Below, in pieces: positions 18,195 through 26,594 of a DNA stretch of 64,000 nucleotides. The position numbers and the translations under genes are program-made. This stretch comes from Streptococcus ruminicola. Lineage in GTDB: Bacteria > Bacillota > Bacilli > Lactobacillales > Streptococcaceae. The stretch spans positions 620,001 through 684,000 of the forward strand of contig NZ_CP046919.1 of assembly GCF_011387195.1 (NCBI RefSeq), given 5' to 3'. Each line of letters opens with the position of its first letter. Positions within the stretch are counted from its first letter, which is position 1. Under the pieces are notes generated by a model that was not told where the DNA came from, did no database searches, and saw only the letters and a program-made list of their open reading frames with translations.

Positions 18195-19571
18195 TTATGC
18201 CTCAAAAATTCGGACAACTTGTGTAAATGTATAATCTGAACTGCGGGTTTCAACCGACAAATTTTCGTAGTCATCTTGAAAATCCATTAGTGTGGCTAGA
18301 CCAAGTCCACGATTGTCTCCCTTGGTTGAGTAGCCACGCTCAAAAATCTTAGTTAAATCCACCGATTTTTCTTTGGTTGAATTCTCAATCATGAAAACAA
18401 AGTCACCATCTTGGTAAAAGTTAGCAACTGAGATTTTTGGCTCCGCAGATTCCAAAGCTCCTTCTATAGCATTATCAAACAGAATCGATAGGATTCGGAT
18501 ATAGGAAATCAATGGAATCTTTGGAGTTCCCATTTTTTCTGATACTTCTAAGCTAATCTCAATGCCCTGATTTTCAGCTTGCAAAAACTTGGCAGACATG
18601 AGACTTTTGACGCCGCTATCTGTGATGTTAGCCAGGCGAGTCAGATCAAATTTATTATTCTTGACTAGCTTCGTCGAATCAGCCGTGATTTCCTCATAAA
18701 TTTTCTTGATATCATCCAGATTGCCTTGATCAATCCCCATTTTTAAACTCATCAGGACGTTAGCGTAATCATGCCTGAAGCTTCTAACTTCCTGATACAA
18801 ACTTTCCACATGCTTGCTATAATTTTCAAGCGCTGTCAGCTCCATTTCCTGATTACGCAACAGTTCTTCTTTTTGCTCCTGACCATGGCGGAAGTTGAGG
18901 TAAAAGAGGAAAATGAAAAGAAGGATGAAGTAGATAAAAATAACAGCCCTATAAATATTTCTATTCATCGACATTTTCTCAAAAGGGGCTATGGCACCAA
19001 AACATTCCATTCCTGGATAGAAAAGTAGTAATAATACATTAACAAATCTAAGCGCTCTTGCACTAAGATAATTCTTGAGCGTTTTTCTGACATTTGAAAT
19101 ATCAATGTTAAGCCACTTTGATATTAGATAGTAAAAAATTGGTGGAATAATAACTGCAGTTATCATACCAATCATTTTTCCTACTGATGGTGAAGTCATT
19201 GTAAGTGAGGTCAATTGTATTGAAAAAATTGCAAATATAATATAACAATAAACTTCGTGTAGAATCATATAAAGATTAATTGGATACAAGGCATAAAAAA
19301 TGTGATATCTTATTCCTATTTTGGGATTATGATGAAAAGAAACTGATAGTAAACAAAAAATCACTGAAATATCTTTCATTAGTACTAAAGCAACCATTGA
19401 ATATTTCTGAGGATTCATAAAAAAAGAAACTGCTTGAAGAAATATGATTATCAATACCCATTCTAAAAACGTTAATTTAACCTTTGTTATTTGTTGAAAT
19501 AGAATCCCTACTATAACGAATCCCACAAAATTCAAAAGCATTGTAATAATAAATACAACAATCTCAATCAT
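18195..19571 (-). CDS. ComD/BlpH-like sensor histidine kinase, copy 3
   Basis: A membrane receptor kinase for a secreted peptide. Of 458 residues, the first about 220 form six to seven membrane segments, followed by a coiled linker (RHGQEQKEELLRNQEMELTA). The phospho-acceptor helix is EVRSFRHDYANVLMSL near 265 and the GHKL ATPase has LFDNAIEGALES and GLGLATLMDF. The ATG overlaps the stop of the preceding copy by 4 bases. The kinase half is nearly identical to the two upstream copies, while the sensor half diverges in places, so the copies may bind different peptides. It probably signals to regulator 1. Confidence 0.9.
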   Translation of the reverse strand: MIEIVVFIITMLLNFVGFVIVGILFQQITKVKLTFLEWVLIIIFLQAVSFFMNPQKYSMVALVLMKDISVIFCLLSVSFHHNPKIGIRYHIFYALYPINLYMILHEVYCYIIFAIFSIQLTSLTMTSPSVGKMIGMITAVIIPPIFYYLISKWLNIDISNVRKTLKNYLSARALRFVNVLLLLFYPGMECFGAIAPFEKMSMNRNIYRAVIFIYFILLFIFLFYLNFRHGQEQKEELLRNQEMELTALENYSKHVESLYQEVRSFRHDYANVLMSLKMGIDQGNLDDIKKIYEEITADSTKLVKNNKFDLTRLANITDSGVKSLMSAKFLQAENQGIEISLEVSEKMGTPKIPLISYIRILSILFDNAIEGALESAEPKISVANFYQDGDFVFMIENSTKEKSVDLTKIFERGYSTKGDNRGLGLATLMDFQDDYENLSVETRSSDYTFTQVVRIFEA

Positions 19572-20950
19572 CTACTATCTCCCTCATATATTCTCACCAC
19601 TTGTGTGAATGTGTAATCTGAACTGTGAGTTTCAACCGACAGATTTTCGTAGTCATCTTGGAAATCCATTAGTGTTGCCAGACCAAGGCCACGATTTTCA
19701 CCCTTGGTTGAGTAACCTCGCTCAAAAATCTTGCCTAAATCCACTGATTTTTCCTTACTTGAATTTTCAATCATGAAAACAAAATCACCATCTTGGTAGA
19801 AATTAGCCACGGAAATTTTGGGAGTTTCAGACTCCAAAGCTGCTTCAATAGCATTGTCGAAAAGGATTGACAAGATGCGGATATAAGAAATCAAAGGAAT
19901 TTTGGGAGTTTCCATTCTTTCTGAAACTTCCAAACTAATCGCAATCCCTTGATTTTCAGCCTGCAAGAATTTAGCTGACATAAGACTTTTAACACCACTG
20001 TCTGTGATGTTAGCCAGACGAGTCAAATCAAATTTATTATTCTTGACTAGTTTCGTCGAATCGGCTGTGATTTCGTCGTAAATTTTCTTGATGTCATCCA
20101 GATTGCCTTGGTCAATCCCAACTTTCAAACTCATTAAGACATTAGCGTAGTCATGACGAAAACTGCGAACTTCTTGATATAAACTTTCCACGTGCTTGCT
20201 ATAATTTTCCAAGGCCGCCAATTCCATCTCCTGATTGCGAAGCAATTCATTTTTTTGCTCTTGCCCATGACGGAAATTAAGGTAAAAGAGGAAGATAAAG
20301 AGAAAAATAAAGTAGACGAAGATAACTGCTCTATAAATATTTCTATTCGTTGACATATCCTCAAAAGGCGTTAGTGCTGCAAAACATTCCATTCCTGGAT
20401 AAAAAATCAACAAAGCAACATTAACAAGCCTAAGTGCTCTTGCACTAAGGTAATTTTTAAGCGTTTTTCGAACATTTGAAATATCAATGTTCAACCATTT
20501 TGAAACTAAATAGTAAAAAATTGGTGGAATAATAACCTCAGTCATCATGACAATCAGAATTCCTAACGATGGTGAAGTCATTGCAAGTGGATTTAATTTT
20601 ATTGAAAAGATTGCTAATATGCCATAACCATAAACTCCCTGTAAAATCATATAAAGATTAATCGGATACAAAGCATAAAAAATGTGATATCTTATTCCTA
20701 TTTTAGGATTATGGTGAAAGGAAACTGATATTAAACCAAAAATCACTGAAATATCTTTTATTAGCACTAAAACAACTGGTGAACATTTCTGTGGGTCCAT
20801 TAAAAATGAACCAGTTTGAACAAATATTATTATCAATACCCACTCTAAAAACGTTATTTTAACCTTTGTTATCTGTTGAAATAAAATTCCTAATATAATA
20901 AAACCTATAAAATTAACCAAAAGGCCAAAAATAATTATTAAATTATCCAA
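19568..20950 (-). CDS. ComD/BlpH-like sensor histidine kinase, copy 2
   Basis: A 460-residue membrane kinase with the same plan as its neighbours: polytopic sensor (about 1-220), FRHDYANVLMSL phospho-acceptor motif, LFDNAIEAALES and GLGLATLMDF ATP-site motifs. The sensor half is close to copy 3 (both have LFQQITKVK and GMECF near residue 188) and unlike copy 1. The start is TTG at 20950, inside the 3' end of copy 1, which suggests translational coupling. There is no dedicated promoter in front. Confidence 0.9.
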   Translation of the reverse strand: MDNLIIIFGLLVNFIGFIILGILFQQITKVKITFLEWVLIIIFVQTGSFLMDPQKCSPVVLVLIKDISVIFGLISVSFHHNPKIGIRYHIFYALYPINLYMILQGVYGYGILAIFSIKLNPLAMTSPSLGILIVMMTEVIIPPIFYYLVSKWLNIDISNVRKTLKNYLSARALRLVNVALLIFYPGMECFAALTPFEDMSTNRNIYRAVIFVYFIFLFIFLFYLNFRHGQEQKNELLRNQEMELAALENYSKHVESLYQEVRSFRHDYANVLMSLKVGIDQGNLDDIKKIYDEITADSTKLVKNNKFDLTRLANITDSGVKSLMSAKFLQAENQGIAISLEVSERMETPKIPLISYIRILSILFDNAIEAALESETPKISVANFYQDGDFVFMIENSSKEKSVDLGKIFERGYSTKGENRGLGLATLMDFQDDYENLSVETHSSDYTFTQVVRIYEGDSR

Positions 20951-22328
20951 TATTTTTACCTTCTCTATCGTATATTCTCACTACTTGTGTGAATGTGCAA
21001 TCTGAACTGTGGGTTTCAACCGACAGATTTTCGTAGTCATCTTGGAAATCCATCAGCGTTGCCAGACCAATTCCGCGATTATCTCCTTTGGTTGAGTAGC
21101 CACGCTCAAAAATCTTAGTTAAATCCACCGATTTTTCCTTACTTGAATTTTCAATCATGAAAACAAAGTCACCATCTTGGTAAAAATTAGCGACTGAGAT
21201 TTTTGGCTCCGCAGATTCCAAAGCTCCTTCTATGGCATTATCAAACAGAATCGACAAAATTCGGATATAGGAAATCAATGGAATCTTTGGAGTTCCCATT
21301 TCTTCAGCAACTTCCAAGCTAATCGCAATCCCTTGATTTTCAGCTTGCAAGAATTTGGCTGACACCAGGCTTTTGACGCCGCTGTCTGTGATGTTAGCCA
21401 AGCGAGTCAAGTCAAACTTATTATTCTTGACCAGTTTCGTTGAATCGGCTGTGATTTCGTCGTAAATTTTCTTGATGTCATCAAGATTGCCTTGATCAAT
21501 CCCCATTTTTAAGGTCATCAAAACATTAGCGTAGTCATGCCTGAAACTGCGCACTTCTTGATAAAGGCTTTCCACGTGTTTGCTATAATTTTCCAAGGCC
21601 GCCAATTCCATCTCCTGATTGCGAAGCAATTCATTTTTCTGCTCCTGCCCATGACGAAAATTGAGGTAAAAGAGGAAGATAAAAAGAAGGATGAGATAAA
21701 TGAAAGCAACAATTCCCCTTATTACATCGTTATCAGCATTATGAAAAGGTTTTACAATAGCAACAGCATCCATGAATAAAAAATAAGAGACCATCAAGAT
21801 ATTAATAATATTAAAAATTTTTGGCTCGATGTGTTTTTTTAAACTTTGACTTACATTTGAAATATCAATATTTAACCATCGTGAAACCAGATAATACACA
21901 ATAAATGGTTCAGCTCCCGATAATATGACTACCAATGATGGATTTGTAGGGTTTATCTTTATTGAAAAAATAGATTGGCAAATAATGAAGAAAGAATTAT
22001 GCAAAACAATATAGAATGCAATAGGATATAAGCCGTAAAAGAAATGGTATCTAAATTCTATTTTAGAATCACGCTTATAAGAAATAATAATAAGATATAA
22101 TACAACTAAATAAATAGTAACTTCTTTAACCAGATAAGGATTTAAATTTAGTGTACTGAGAAAAATACCATTCACTATCGGTAATAAGACTTCGACCTCA
22201 AACAAAAAGAAAATCCATTCTTTTAAAGATAATTTATATTTAGTAATTTGTTGAAATAATAATCCTAGTAGAACAAAACTTATAAAATTAACAATAAAAG
22301 CAAAAAATAGCGTTAAATTACCCAACAT
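20943..22328 (-). CDS. ComD/BlpH-like sensor histidine kinase, copy 1
   Basis: A 461-residue kinase, first complete gene of the tandem array. The C-terminal 240 residues are almost the same as copies 2 and 3. The N-terminal sensor is clearly different (LSLKEWIFFLFEVEVLLPIVNG). This mosaic pattern fits duplication followed by sensor diversification or gene conversion of the kinase part. The ATG overlaps the remnant upstream. A GHKL ATP site and an FRHDYANVLMTL motif are intact, so it should be functional. Confidence 0.9.
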   Translation of the reverse strand: MLGNLTLFFAFIVNFISFVLLGLLFQQITKYKLSLKEWIFFLFEVEVLLPIVNGIFLSTLNLNPYLVKEVTIYLVVLYLIIISYKRDSKIEFRYHFFYGLYPIAFYIVLHNSFFIICQSIFSIKINPTNPSLVVILSGAEPFIVYYLVSRWLNIDISNVSQSLKKHIEPKIFNIINILMVSYFLFMDAVAIVKPFHNADNDVIRGIVAFIYLILLFIFLFYLNFRHGQEQKNELLRNQEMELAALENYSKHVESLYQEVRSFRHDYANVLMTLKMGIDQGNLDDIKKIYDEITADSTKLVKNNKFDLTRLANITDSGVKSLVSAKFLQAENQGIAISLEVAEEMGTPKIPLISYIRILSILFDNAIEGALESAEPKISVANFYQDGDFVFMIENSSKEKSVDLTKIFERGYSTKGDNRGIGLATLMDFQDDYENLSVETHSSDCTFTQVVRIYDREGKNIG

Positions 22329-22512
22329 TTTGACCTTCCTTCTTCATAAATGCTAACAACTTGTGTAAATGTGTAGACTGTTTTAAACGATAATTTACAT
22401 AACCATATATCACACTCAATTTATTCTTGGTGATTTGTTGAAATAGTATTCCAAATATTATTAGACTTAACAAGTTTCCTAAGAAGGCGGCTAGTTCCGG
22501 TAAAATGCTCAC
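22318..22512 (-). pseudogene. Collapsed fourth histidine kinase copy
   Basis: The frame starts like the other kinases (LSLIIFGILFQQITKNKLS) but after about 35 residues becomes unrelated. In another frame the following DNA encodes VYTFTQVVSIYEEGRSK, the family's C-terminal tail. An internal deletion of roughly 1.2 kb, out of frame, joins the two ends. It stands at the head of the kinase array and may still carry its original promoter. Confidence 0.8.
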
Positions 22513-22616
22513 TTAAATCTCCCTTTTCTCATTTATCGTTTACTATCTAACGATTTTAATCTTAAAAATTGTGACTTTTTTAATTGTATCACGTTGTAAT
22601 AATATTGGGTATAGTT

Positions 22617-22661
22617 ATTTTTACAACAAATAAAAAGGCCCTAAAGCCTTTTATTTGTTGT
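22617..22661 (-). terminator. Terminator after the immunity genes
   Basis: A long stem ACAACAAATAAAAAGGC pairs with GCCTTTTATTTGTTGT (22623-22661). It separates the immunity operon from the kinase array. Confidence 0.8.
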
Positions 22662-22676
22662 ATTAATTGATTTTAC

Positions 22677-22970
22677 CTAATAGATTCTAATTTCCATTAA
22701 TTTTCTAAGTTCTTTAAATTTTTCAGATTGTTTTGGTGTAAAGGAAACTTTGCTATGTAAAACGACATCTGTTAATTCTAAACTCATGCGATTCATAAGA
22801 AAAGGAAATGATGTTCCGTTTGTTTTAAATTCATTAAGATAATGTGTCAATGTTTTTTTCACACTTGTAGCAGAATCATTTATTTGTAAATCAAGAAGCA
22901 ACTCCTCAATAATTCTGATAGCTTCCTCTCTTCTTTCTTTTCCACCTGAAAACCATTTTAATTTTGCCAT
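22677..22970 (-). CDS. Bacteriocin immunity protein (EntA_Immun-like)
   Basis: A 97-residue soluble, helix-rich, charged protein (IRIIEELLLDLQIND, then LTHYLNEF) resembling the four-helix immunity proteins of pediocin-type bacteriocins. Such proteins protect producers by blocking the sugar-PTS receptor complex. It is the last gene of a three-gene unit under operator A1. No cognate pediocin-like (YGNGV) peptide is seen in the window, so it may protect against rivals. Family call is moderate, function inferred. Confidence 0.7.
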   Translation of the reverse strand: MAKLKWFSGGKERREEAIRIIEELLLDLQINDSATSVKKTLTHYLNEFKTNGTSFPFLMNRMSLELTDVVLHSKVSFTPKQSEKFKELRKLMEIRIY

Positions 22971-22997
22971 CTAAAATTCTCCTTTTCCCACTCAATT

Positions 22998-23303
22998 TCA
23001 ATGAAAAATAACCCCAGTTGCAGCTAATCCAAGCGCAAGATTTCCTTCAAACAATCCATGACTAGAGATTTTTTTGTAAAAGTCGTTGACACTTGAAGAC
23101 ATTTTTTCTTTTTTAGCAATATTTGCAATGCCAATCTGGCGTAAATCAGAAGCAAGACTCACAACAGCTTTGTCAAAGTCTTTGCCATTTTCGACAGCAT
23201 TTTTAAACTTCAGTAAAACTTGACGCTCTTCTTCTTTGATATCAACAGATAAAACAAGGTTATAAACGTCATTTAACAAATCTTCCTTGACTAATTTTCC
23301 CAT
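22998..23303 (-). CDS. Bacteriocin immunity protein (EntA_Immun-like)
   Basis: A 101-residue helical protein with alternating charged helices (DLLNDVYNLVLSVDIKEEER, then FDKAVVSLASDLRQIG) and a hydrophobic C-terminal tail (LALGLAATGVIF). It looks like the same broad immunity family as the next gene downstream, but the two are not close duplicates. A GGAGG ribosome site is present. It follows a 49-residue membrane peptide by 12 bases in the A1 unit. Confidence 0.7.
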   Translation of the reverse strand: MGKLVKEDLLNDVYNLVLSVDIKEEERQVLLKFKNAVENGKDFDKAVVSLASDLRQIGIANIAKKEKMSSSVNDFYKKISSHGLFEGNLALGLAATGVIFH

Positions 23304-23315
23304 AAAAATTTCCTC

Positions 23316-23465
23316 CTATGGCATTAAAGCATTTACTAGACTACGGCCAAAATCTCGCCCAGTTGAATAGACATGTTCAAAAATGACAGGATAAGCGATG
23401 ATTAATAAAGCAAATCCAATGACTGTAATTGTAATTTTGTATTTTGAAAATAACGTCTTAAGCAT
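23316..23465 (-). CDS. Small single-pass membrane protein, bacteriocin locus
   Basis: A 49-residue protein with a basic N terminus (MLKTLFSKYK), one hydrophobic segment (about 11-29) and a polar tail with STGRDFGRSLVNAL. It is the first gene behind operator A1, ahead of two immunity genes. There is no double-glycine leader, so it is probably not an exported bacteriocin. An accessory or immunity role is inferred from context. The ribosome site is weak. Confidence 0.6.
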   Translation of the reverse strand: MLKTLFSKYKITITVIGFALLIIAYPVIFEHVYSTGRDFGRSLVNALMP

Positions 23466-23557
23466 ATCTCATTCTTTCTAGTTTTAATGATGGGCCAAAA
23501 ATCTACTTGTTACCAAGCTAGATGTCGCTCTGATTTTCTTTTTCATTTTTCAGATAT

Positions 23558-23622
23558 ATTATACCCTTTTTTTCATCACTAAAACGGAGCAAGTCGCAAA
23601 CAGTCGTTTTTTCGTCGTAAAC
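23558..23622 (-). promoter_or_regulatory. Class A LytTR operator and promoter (site A1)
   Basis: Direct repeats gtcgcaaac (23593) and gtcgtaaac (23614), 21 bp apart, read as GTTTACGAC-like on the minus strand. TATAAT is at 23558-23563, 29 bp beyond. It drives the small membrane protein and two immunity genes. Confidence 0.85.
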
Positions 23623-23638
23623 GGTAAAAATCGACATT

Positions 23639-23701
23639 TTAGGAATGTTTTTTAACCTCTTAGGACATCAAGAAGCTATTAAAGCATTTTTCTGATAAAA
23701 T
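23639..23701 (+). promoter_or_regulatory. Class B LytTR operator and promoter (site B1)
   Basis: TTAGGAATG (23639) and TTAGGACAT (23660) lie 21 bp apart, then 27 bp to TAAAAT (23696-23701). It drives the pheromone gene. It lies back to back with A1, so the two operator classes sit 16 bp apart. Confidence 0.8.
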
Positions 23702-23727
23702 AATCTTCGACTGGAGGTAAAACAGTT

Positions 23728-23880
23728 ATGACAGAATGGAAAATGTCAGAGTTAGAATCAGTCAAAGACTTGACTGATTCTGATTTGGAGAAGACAGTTG
23801 GAGGGGATAATATCCCTCTACTTACTGGTGTTGGTGATTTATTTAAAATTTTTAAAGGAAAAAATAAAAATCACATGTAA
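23728..23880 (+). CDS. Double-glycine pheromone precursor (BlpC/ComC-like)
   Basis: A 50-residue peptide with a GGAGG ribosome site. The leader MTEWKMSELESVKDLTDSDL ends EKTVGG, a C39-type cleavage site. The predicted mature peptide is 24 residues, DNIPLLTGVGDLFKIF plus a basic tail KGKNKNHM. Its size, single amphipathic segment and basic end suit an inducing pheromone better than a pore-former. Its gene faces the histidine kinase at 23903. Cleavage and export would use the transporter at 28960. It could be a bacteriocin instead. The pheromone call rests on position and on having its own operator class. Confidence 0.7.
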   Translation: MTEWKMSELESVKDLTDSDLEKTVGGDNIPLLTGVGDLFKIFKGKNKNHM

Positions 23881-23884
23881 TTCC

Positions 23885-23920
23885 AAAAAAGCATTCGATT
23901 TTTTAATCGAATGCTTTTTT
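23885..23920. terminator. Bidirectional terminator between pheromone and kinase
   Basis: The stem AAAAAAGCATTCGATT/AATCGAATGCTTTTTT has T6 on each strand. The last codons of the kinase gene (KKAFD and stop) lie inside it. Confidence 0.92.
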
Positions 23921-25228
23921 AATACGTATGGTTTGGCAAAAATGGTAATTTTTACTATTTGTTTGAACAGTAAGATTAGGATATTTTCGCATCATCTGAT
24001 GAATCGTTGTAAGACCAATACCTCGTCCATGTCCTTTACTTGAATAATCTTTCTGATAAATCAAATTAACTGGGACACTTTCTTCCTTAGTTGTATTATC
24101 TACAATTAGCACATAGTCATCATCTTGATAAAAACATGCAATGGTTATCGCAGGATGCTCTGCTTCCAATGCCGCTTCGATGGCATTATCACATAAAATA
24201 GCCAGCAAACGAATATAATCTAGTAGCGGAATATCGGGCACTCCAATCTTATCCTTAACCTCTAAATTTACTTCAATATGATTGGCTTCTGCTTCTAAAA
24301 ATTTAGCTGATAAAAGACTTTTTATAGCATCGTCTTTGATATTGGCTAGACGACTAATATTAAATTTACTATTTTGAATAAAATCCGCCGAATCCTCTAG
24401 AACAGAATCGTAGATTTTTCGGACTAGCCCCATATCATCTTGATCAATCCCCTCTTTTAAGCTGACCAAGATATTAGCATAATCATGACGAAAAGCCCGC
24501 AACTCCTCGTATAACCCCTCAACTTTCTTACTATAAGCTGATAAATATCTTAGCTCTTGCTCACGAGCATTAGCAATCTCTTTCTCTAACCAACTTTGTC
24601 GAGAATGATTCATGTAAATAAGCATAAGGATAAAAAATATAAAATATAGAAGAATCAACCACTGTCGGTAGATTAATGTTGGAATTAACCCTCCAAATTC
24701 CACCTCTGCTGATGTCAAGCATTCAATCGCAATGTAATAAAAAATCATCGTCAAATCTGTAAAGACTAACTTTTTACGCAGGGATTTTATTTCACTAATC
24801 TCAATAAAGGTTTGAAAATCAATTTTTGATACTTTGATACTCAAAAGGTAAACCAATAATACAGAAAATTGTACAACAACATACAATAGATTATTTTTAC
24901 TTACGTCAATATAATCTAACCCGAATATTGGTAGAACAAAAAATCCAATTGTCCTAATAATAATACTGTCAATAACCCATGGAAAACTACCATTAAATAT
25001 GTGTAAAGATCGTGGCAAGTCTTTCCTACTAAAATAGGATACTAAAGATAGGATTAAAATTCTTACCATAGCGGTAGGGCACCAAATAATATCAATAACA
25101 AAAAATGACAATGATATCGTTATAATTTCTCGTAAGTTTAGCTTTTCTCCTCTTACATTCGCAAAAATTGTCATGATAACAGGATAATAAATAAACTGCG
25201 GAATATAATGAACAAAATAATCCAACAT
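23903..25228 (-). CDS. ComD/BlpH-like sensor histidine kinase 2
   Basis: A 441-residue membrane kinase: about six hydrophobic segments (1-215), linker, ELRAFRHDYANILVSLKEG phospho-acceptor helix, and the GHKL site with LCDNAIEAALEAEH and GRGIGLTTIHQM. It is clearly related to, but distinct from, the three-copy array. It starts 4 bases after response regulator 2, so the two form an operon under operator A2. It probably detects the convergent pheromone product (inference). Confidence 0.92.
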   Translation of the reverse strand: MLDYFVHYIPQFIYYPVIMTIFANVRGEKLNLREIITISLSFFVIDIIWCPTAMVRILILSLVSYFSRKDLPRSLHIFNGSFPWVIDSIIIRTIGFFVLPIFGLDYIDVSKNNLLYVVVQFSVLLVYLLSIKVSKIDFQTFIEISEIKSLRKKLVFTDLTMIFYYIAIECLTSAEVEFGGLIPTLIYRQWLILLYFIFFILMLIYMNHSRQSWLEKEIANAREQELRYLSAYSKKVEGLYEELRAFRHDYANILVSLKEGIDQDDMGLVRKIYDSVLEDSADFIQNSKFNISRLANIKDDAIKSLLSAKFLEAEANHIEVNLEVKDKIGVPDIPLLDYIRLLAILCDNAIEAALEAEHPAITIACFYQDDDYVLIVDNTTKEESVPVNLIYQKDYSSKGHGRGIGLTTIHQMMRKYPNLTVQTNSKNYHFCQTIRIKKAFD

Positions 25229-25232
25229 CCCA

Positions 25233-25964
25233 TCACCTCATTTCTGCCATCAGTTTTTTGACTTTGTCTCTTGAGACTTGGCAGTAAGAGCCGTTTTCGA
25301 AATAAGCTGTTCGGGTGCTTTTATCAAATTCAGTGACATTATTAACATTAATCACGAATGAGCGGTGACATTTCAACAAACGTTTATCTGATTTAGCCAC
25401 CTCAGCAATTGTGCCATAAAACTCTGTTTGACCTGTTTTAGTGTGTAAAATCACACGGTGCACAGTTGGTGATGTTTCAAAATATAAAATATCATCATAA
25501 GCCACGCGGATTCTTGCTTTTGCTGTTTCAAACAGGTAAGAATTCTCGCCAAAACTACCAGTTTGATATTTCAATGCCTCTTTCAAGCACAATTCAATGC
25601 GCCCTCCAAAGGCTTCATCATTCATATTTTTATCAATAAAATCAATCGCACCAACTAGTGATTGATAAGTTAGAAGCATAAACTCAGAATGGGTTGTCAC
25701 AAAGACGATAATGGCTGTCGGATCTTTTTCACGAATAGATCTAGCAACATCTAAGCCTTGCTTTTCATCCCCTTTGATTTCTAAATCAAGAAAGAAAACC
25801 TGGTAATTTCCCTGCCCATCTGCCTTTTTTATAATATCCTTAGATGCCGCAAAAGCCTCTAAACGCTGATACTCCCAGTGGTTCCTTTCCATAATCGTCT
25901 CAATCTGACGTTCGATTCGAAATTGTTGCGTGATATTATCCTCAAGGATAAAAATATCTAACAT
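25233..25964 (-). CDS. LytTR-family response regulator 2 (ComE/BlpR-like)
   Basis: A 243-residue regulator: receiver domain with IFILEDN and the acceptor motif VFFLDLEIKGDEKQG near residue 60, and a LytTR domain (IRVAYDDILYFETSPTVHRV, KCHRSFVINVNNV). Order is regulator then kinase. Class A repeats stand directly in front, so positive autoregulation is likely. All export and bacteriocin units in the island carry the same repeats, making this their probable activator. Confidence 0.92.
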   Translation of the reverse strand: MLDIFILEDNITQQFRIERQIETIMERNHWEYQRLEAFAASKDIIKKADGQGNYQVFFLDLEIKGDEKQGLDVARSIREKDPTAIIVFVTTHSEFMLLTYQSLVGAIDFIDKNMNDEAFGGRIELCLKEALKYQTGSFGENSYLFETAKARIRVAYDDILYFETSPTVHRVILHTKTGQTEFYGTIAEVAKSDKRLLKCHRSFVINVNNVTEFDKSTRTAYFENGSYCQVSRDKVKKLMAEMR

Positions 25965-26019
25965 AAACCTCTCCCTACCTAAACTATTCTTTTGATTATC
26001 TTAAAGACTAACATTTTCT

Positions 26020-26083
26020 ATTATAAAGGAAATTTTAGGAAAAAAACACCTATGTCGTAAACAGTTATTTTTTCGTCGTAAAC
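26020..26083 (-). promoter_or_regulatory. Class A LytTR operator and promoter (site A2)
   Basis: gtcgtaaac at 26054 and again at 26075, 21 bp apart. TATAAT on the minus strand at 26020-26025, 28 bp away. It drives regulator 2 and kinase 2. Confidence 0.88.
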
Positions 26084-26097
26084 GGCATTTAGAACTA

Positions 26098-26125
26098 AAA
26101 AAGCTGACAGAATAAACTATCAGCT
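26098..26125 (-). terminator. Terminator after the 71-residue membrane protein
   Basis: AGCTGATAG/CTGTCAGCT stem (26102-26125) with a short T run on the minus strand. Confidence 0.7.
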
Positions 26126-26175
26126 TCACCTATCATAATAGTAATACCTAATAAATTACTTCAATTAAATTGTTA

Positions 26176-26391
26176 TCAGTTGATATCCCTATTTTCATAA
26201 TAGATCAACATCAAAACAAGTAAACAAACTATTGACAATGGAGTCGTAGTACCTTCTTTTTGAGTTAAAGAATAAAAAATCAAAAAACAAACATAAGTAG
26301 ACGTTTTTCTACTCTTCTTGATACTAAAGCCATCAACAGCAATTATTGCCAAAATAACACAATATAAAATAACAAAAATAGAATAACACAT
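26176..26391 (-). CDS. Small membrane protein, bacteriocin locus
   Basis: A 71-residue protein with two or three hydrophobic segments (about 2-20, 31-40, 51-65) separated by a basic stretch SIKKSRKTS. It starts 5 bases after the preceding small membrane gene under operator A3. No leader and no recognisable family. Context suggests immunity or self-protection. The ribosome site is poor, so translation may be coupled to the gene before. Confidence 0.55.
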   Translation of the reverse strand: MCYSIFVILYCVILAIIAVDGFSIKKSRKTSTYVCFLIFYSLTQKEGTTTPLSIVCLLVLMLIYYENRDIN

Positions 26392-26396
26392 AAAAA

Positions 26397-26543
26397 CTAA
26401 TTTACTTTATTAATATCATACAATATAAACATTGTGAAAAAAACGAGAACTCCTTTTACTAACATACCATCCATCGATAATACTGCCTTCACTCCCAATG
26501 CTAAAAACAGTAGATTTTTTAGAACAGTTCTCCAATTTGTCAT
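26397..26543 (-). CDS. Small membrane protein, bacteriocin locus
   Basis: A 48-residue protein, MTNWRTVLKNLLFLALGVKA at the start, with two hydrophobic stretches (9-24 and 29-41). The ribosome site is weak (GGAAAG). It is the first gene behind operator A3. It has no double-glycine motif. An immunity-type role is an inference from location only. Confidence 0.55.
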   Translation of the reverse strand: MTNWRTVLKNLLFLALGVKAVLSMDGMLVKGVLVFFTMFILYDINKVN

Positions 26544-26594
26544 GTTTTCTTTCCAATTTTACTTTTTATTTTGTCGTTACAACTGACAATTCTT

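Noticed and set aside
22677..23303. Immunity genes as evidence for a pediocin-like bacteriocin here
   Set aside because: No YGNGV-type peptide was found anywhere in the window, so they cannot be paired with a local pediocin.
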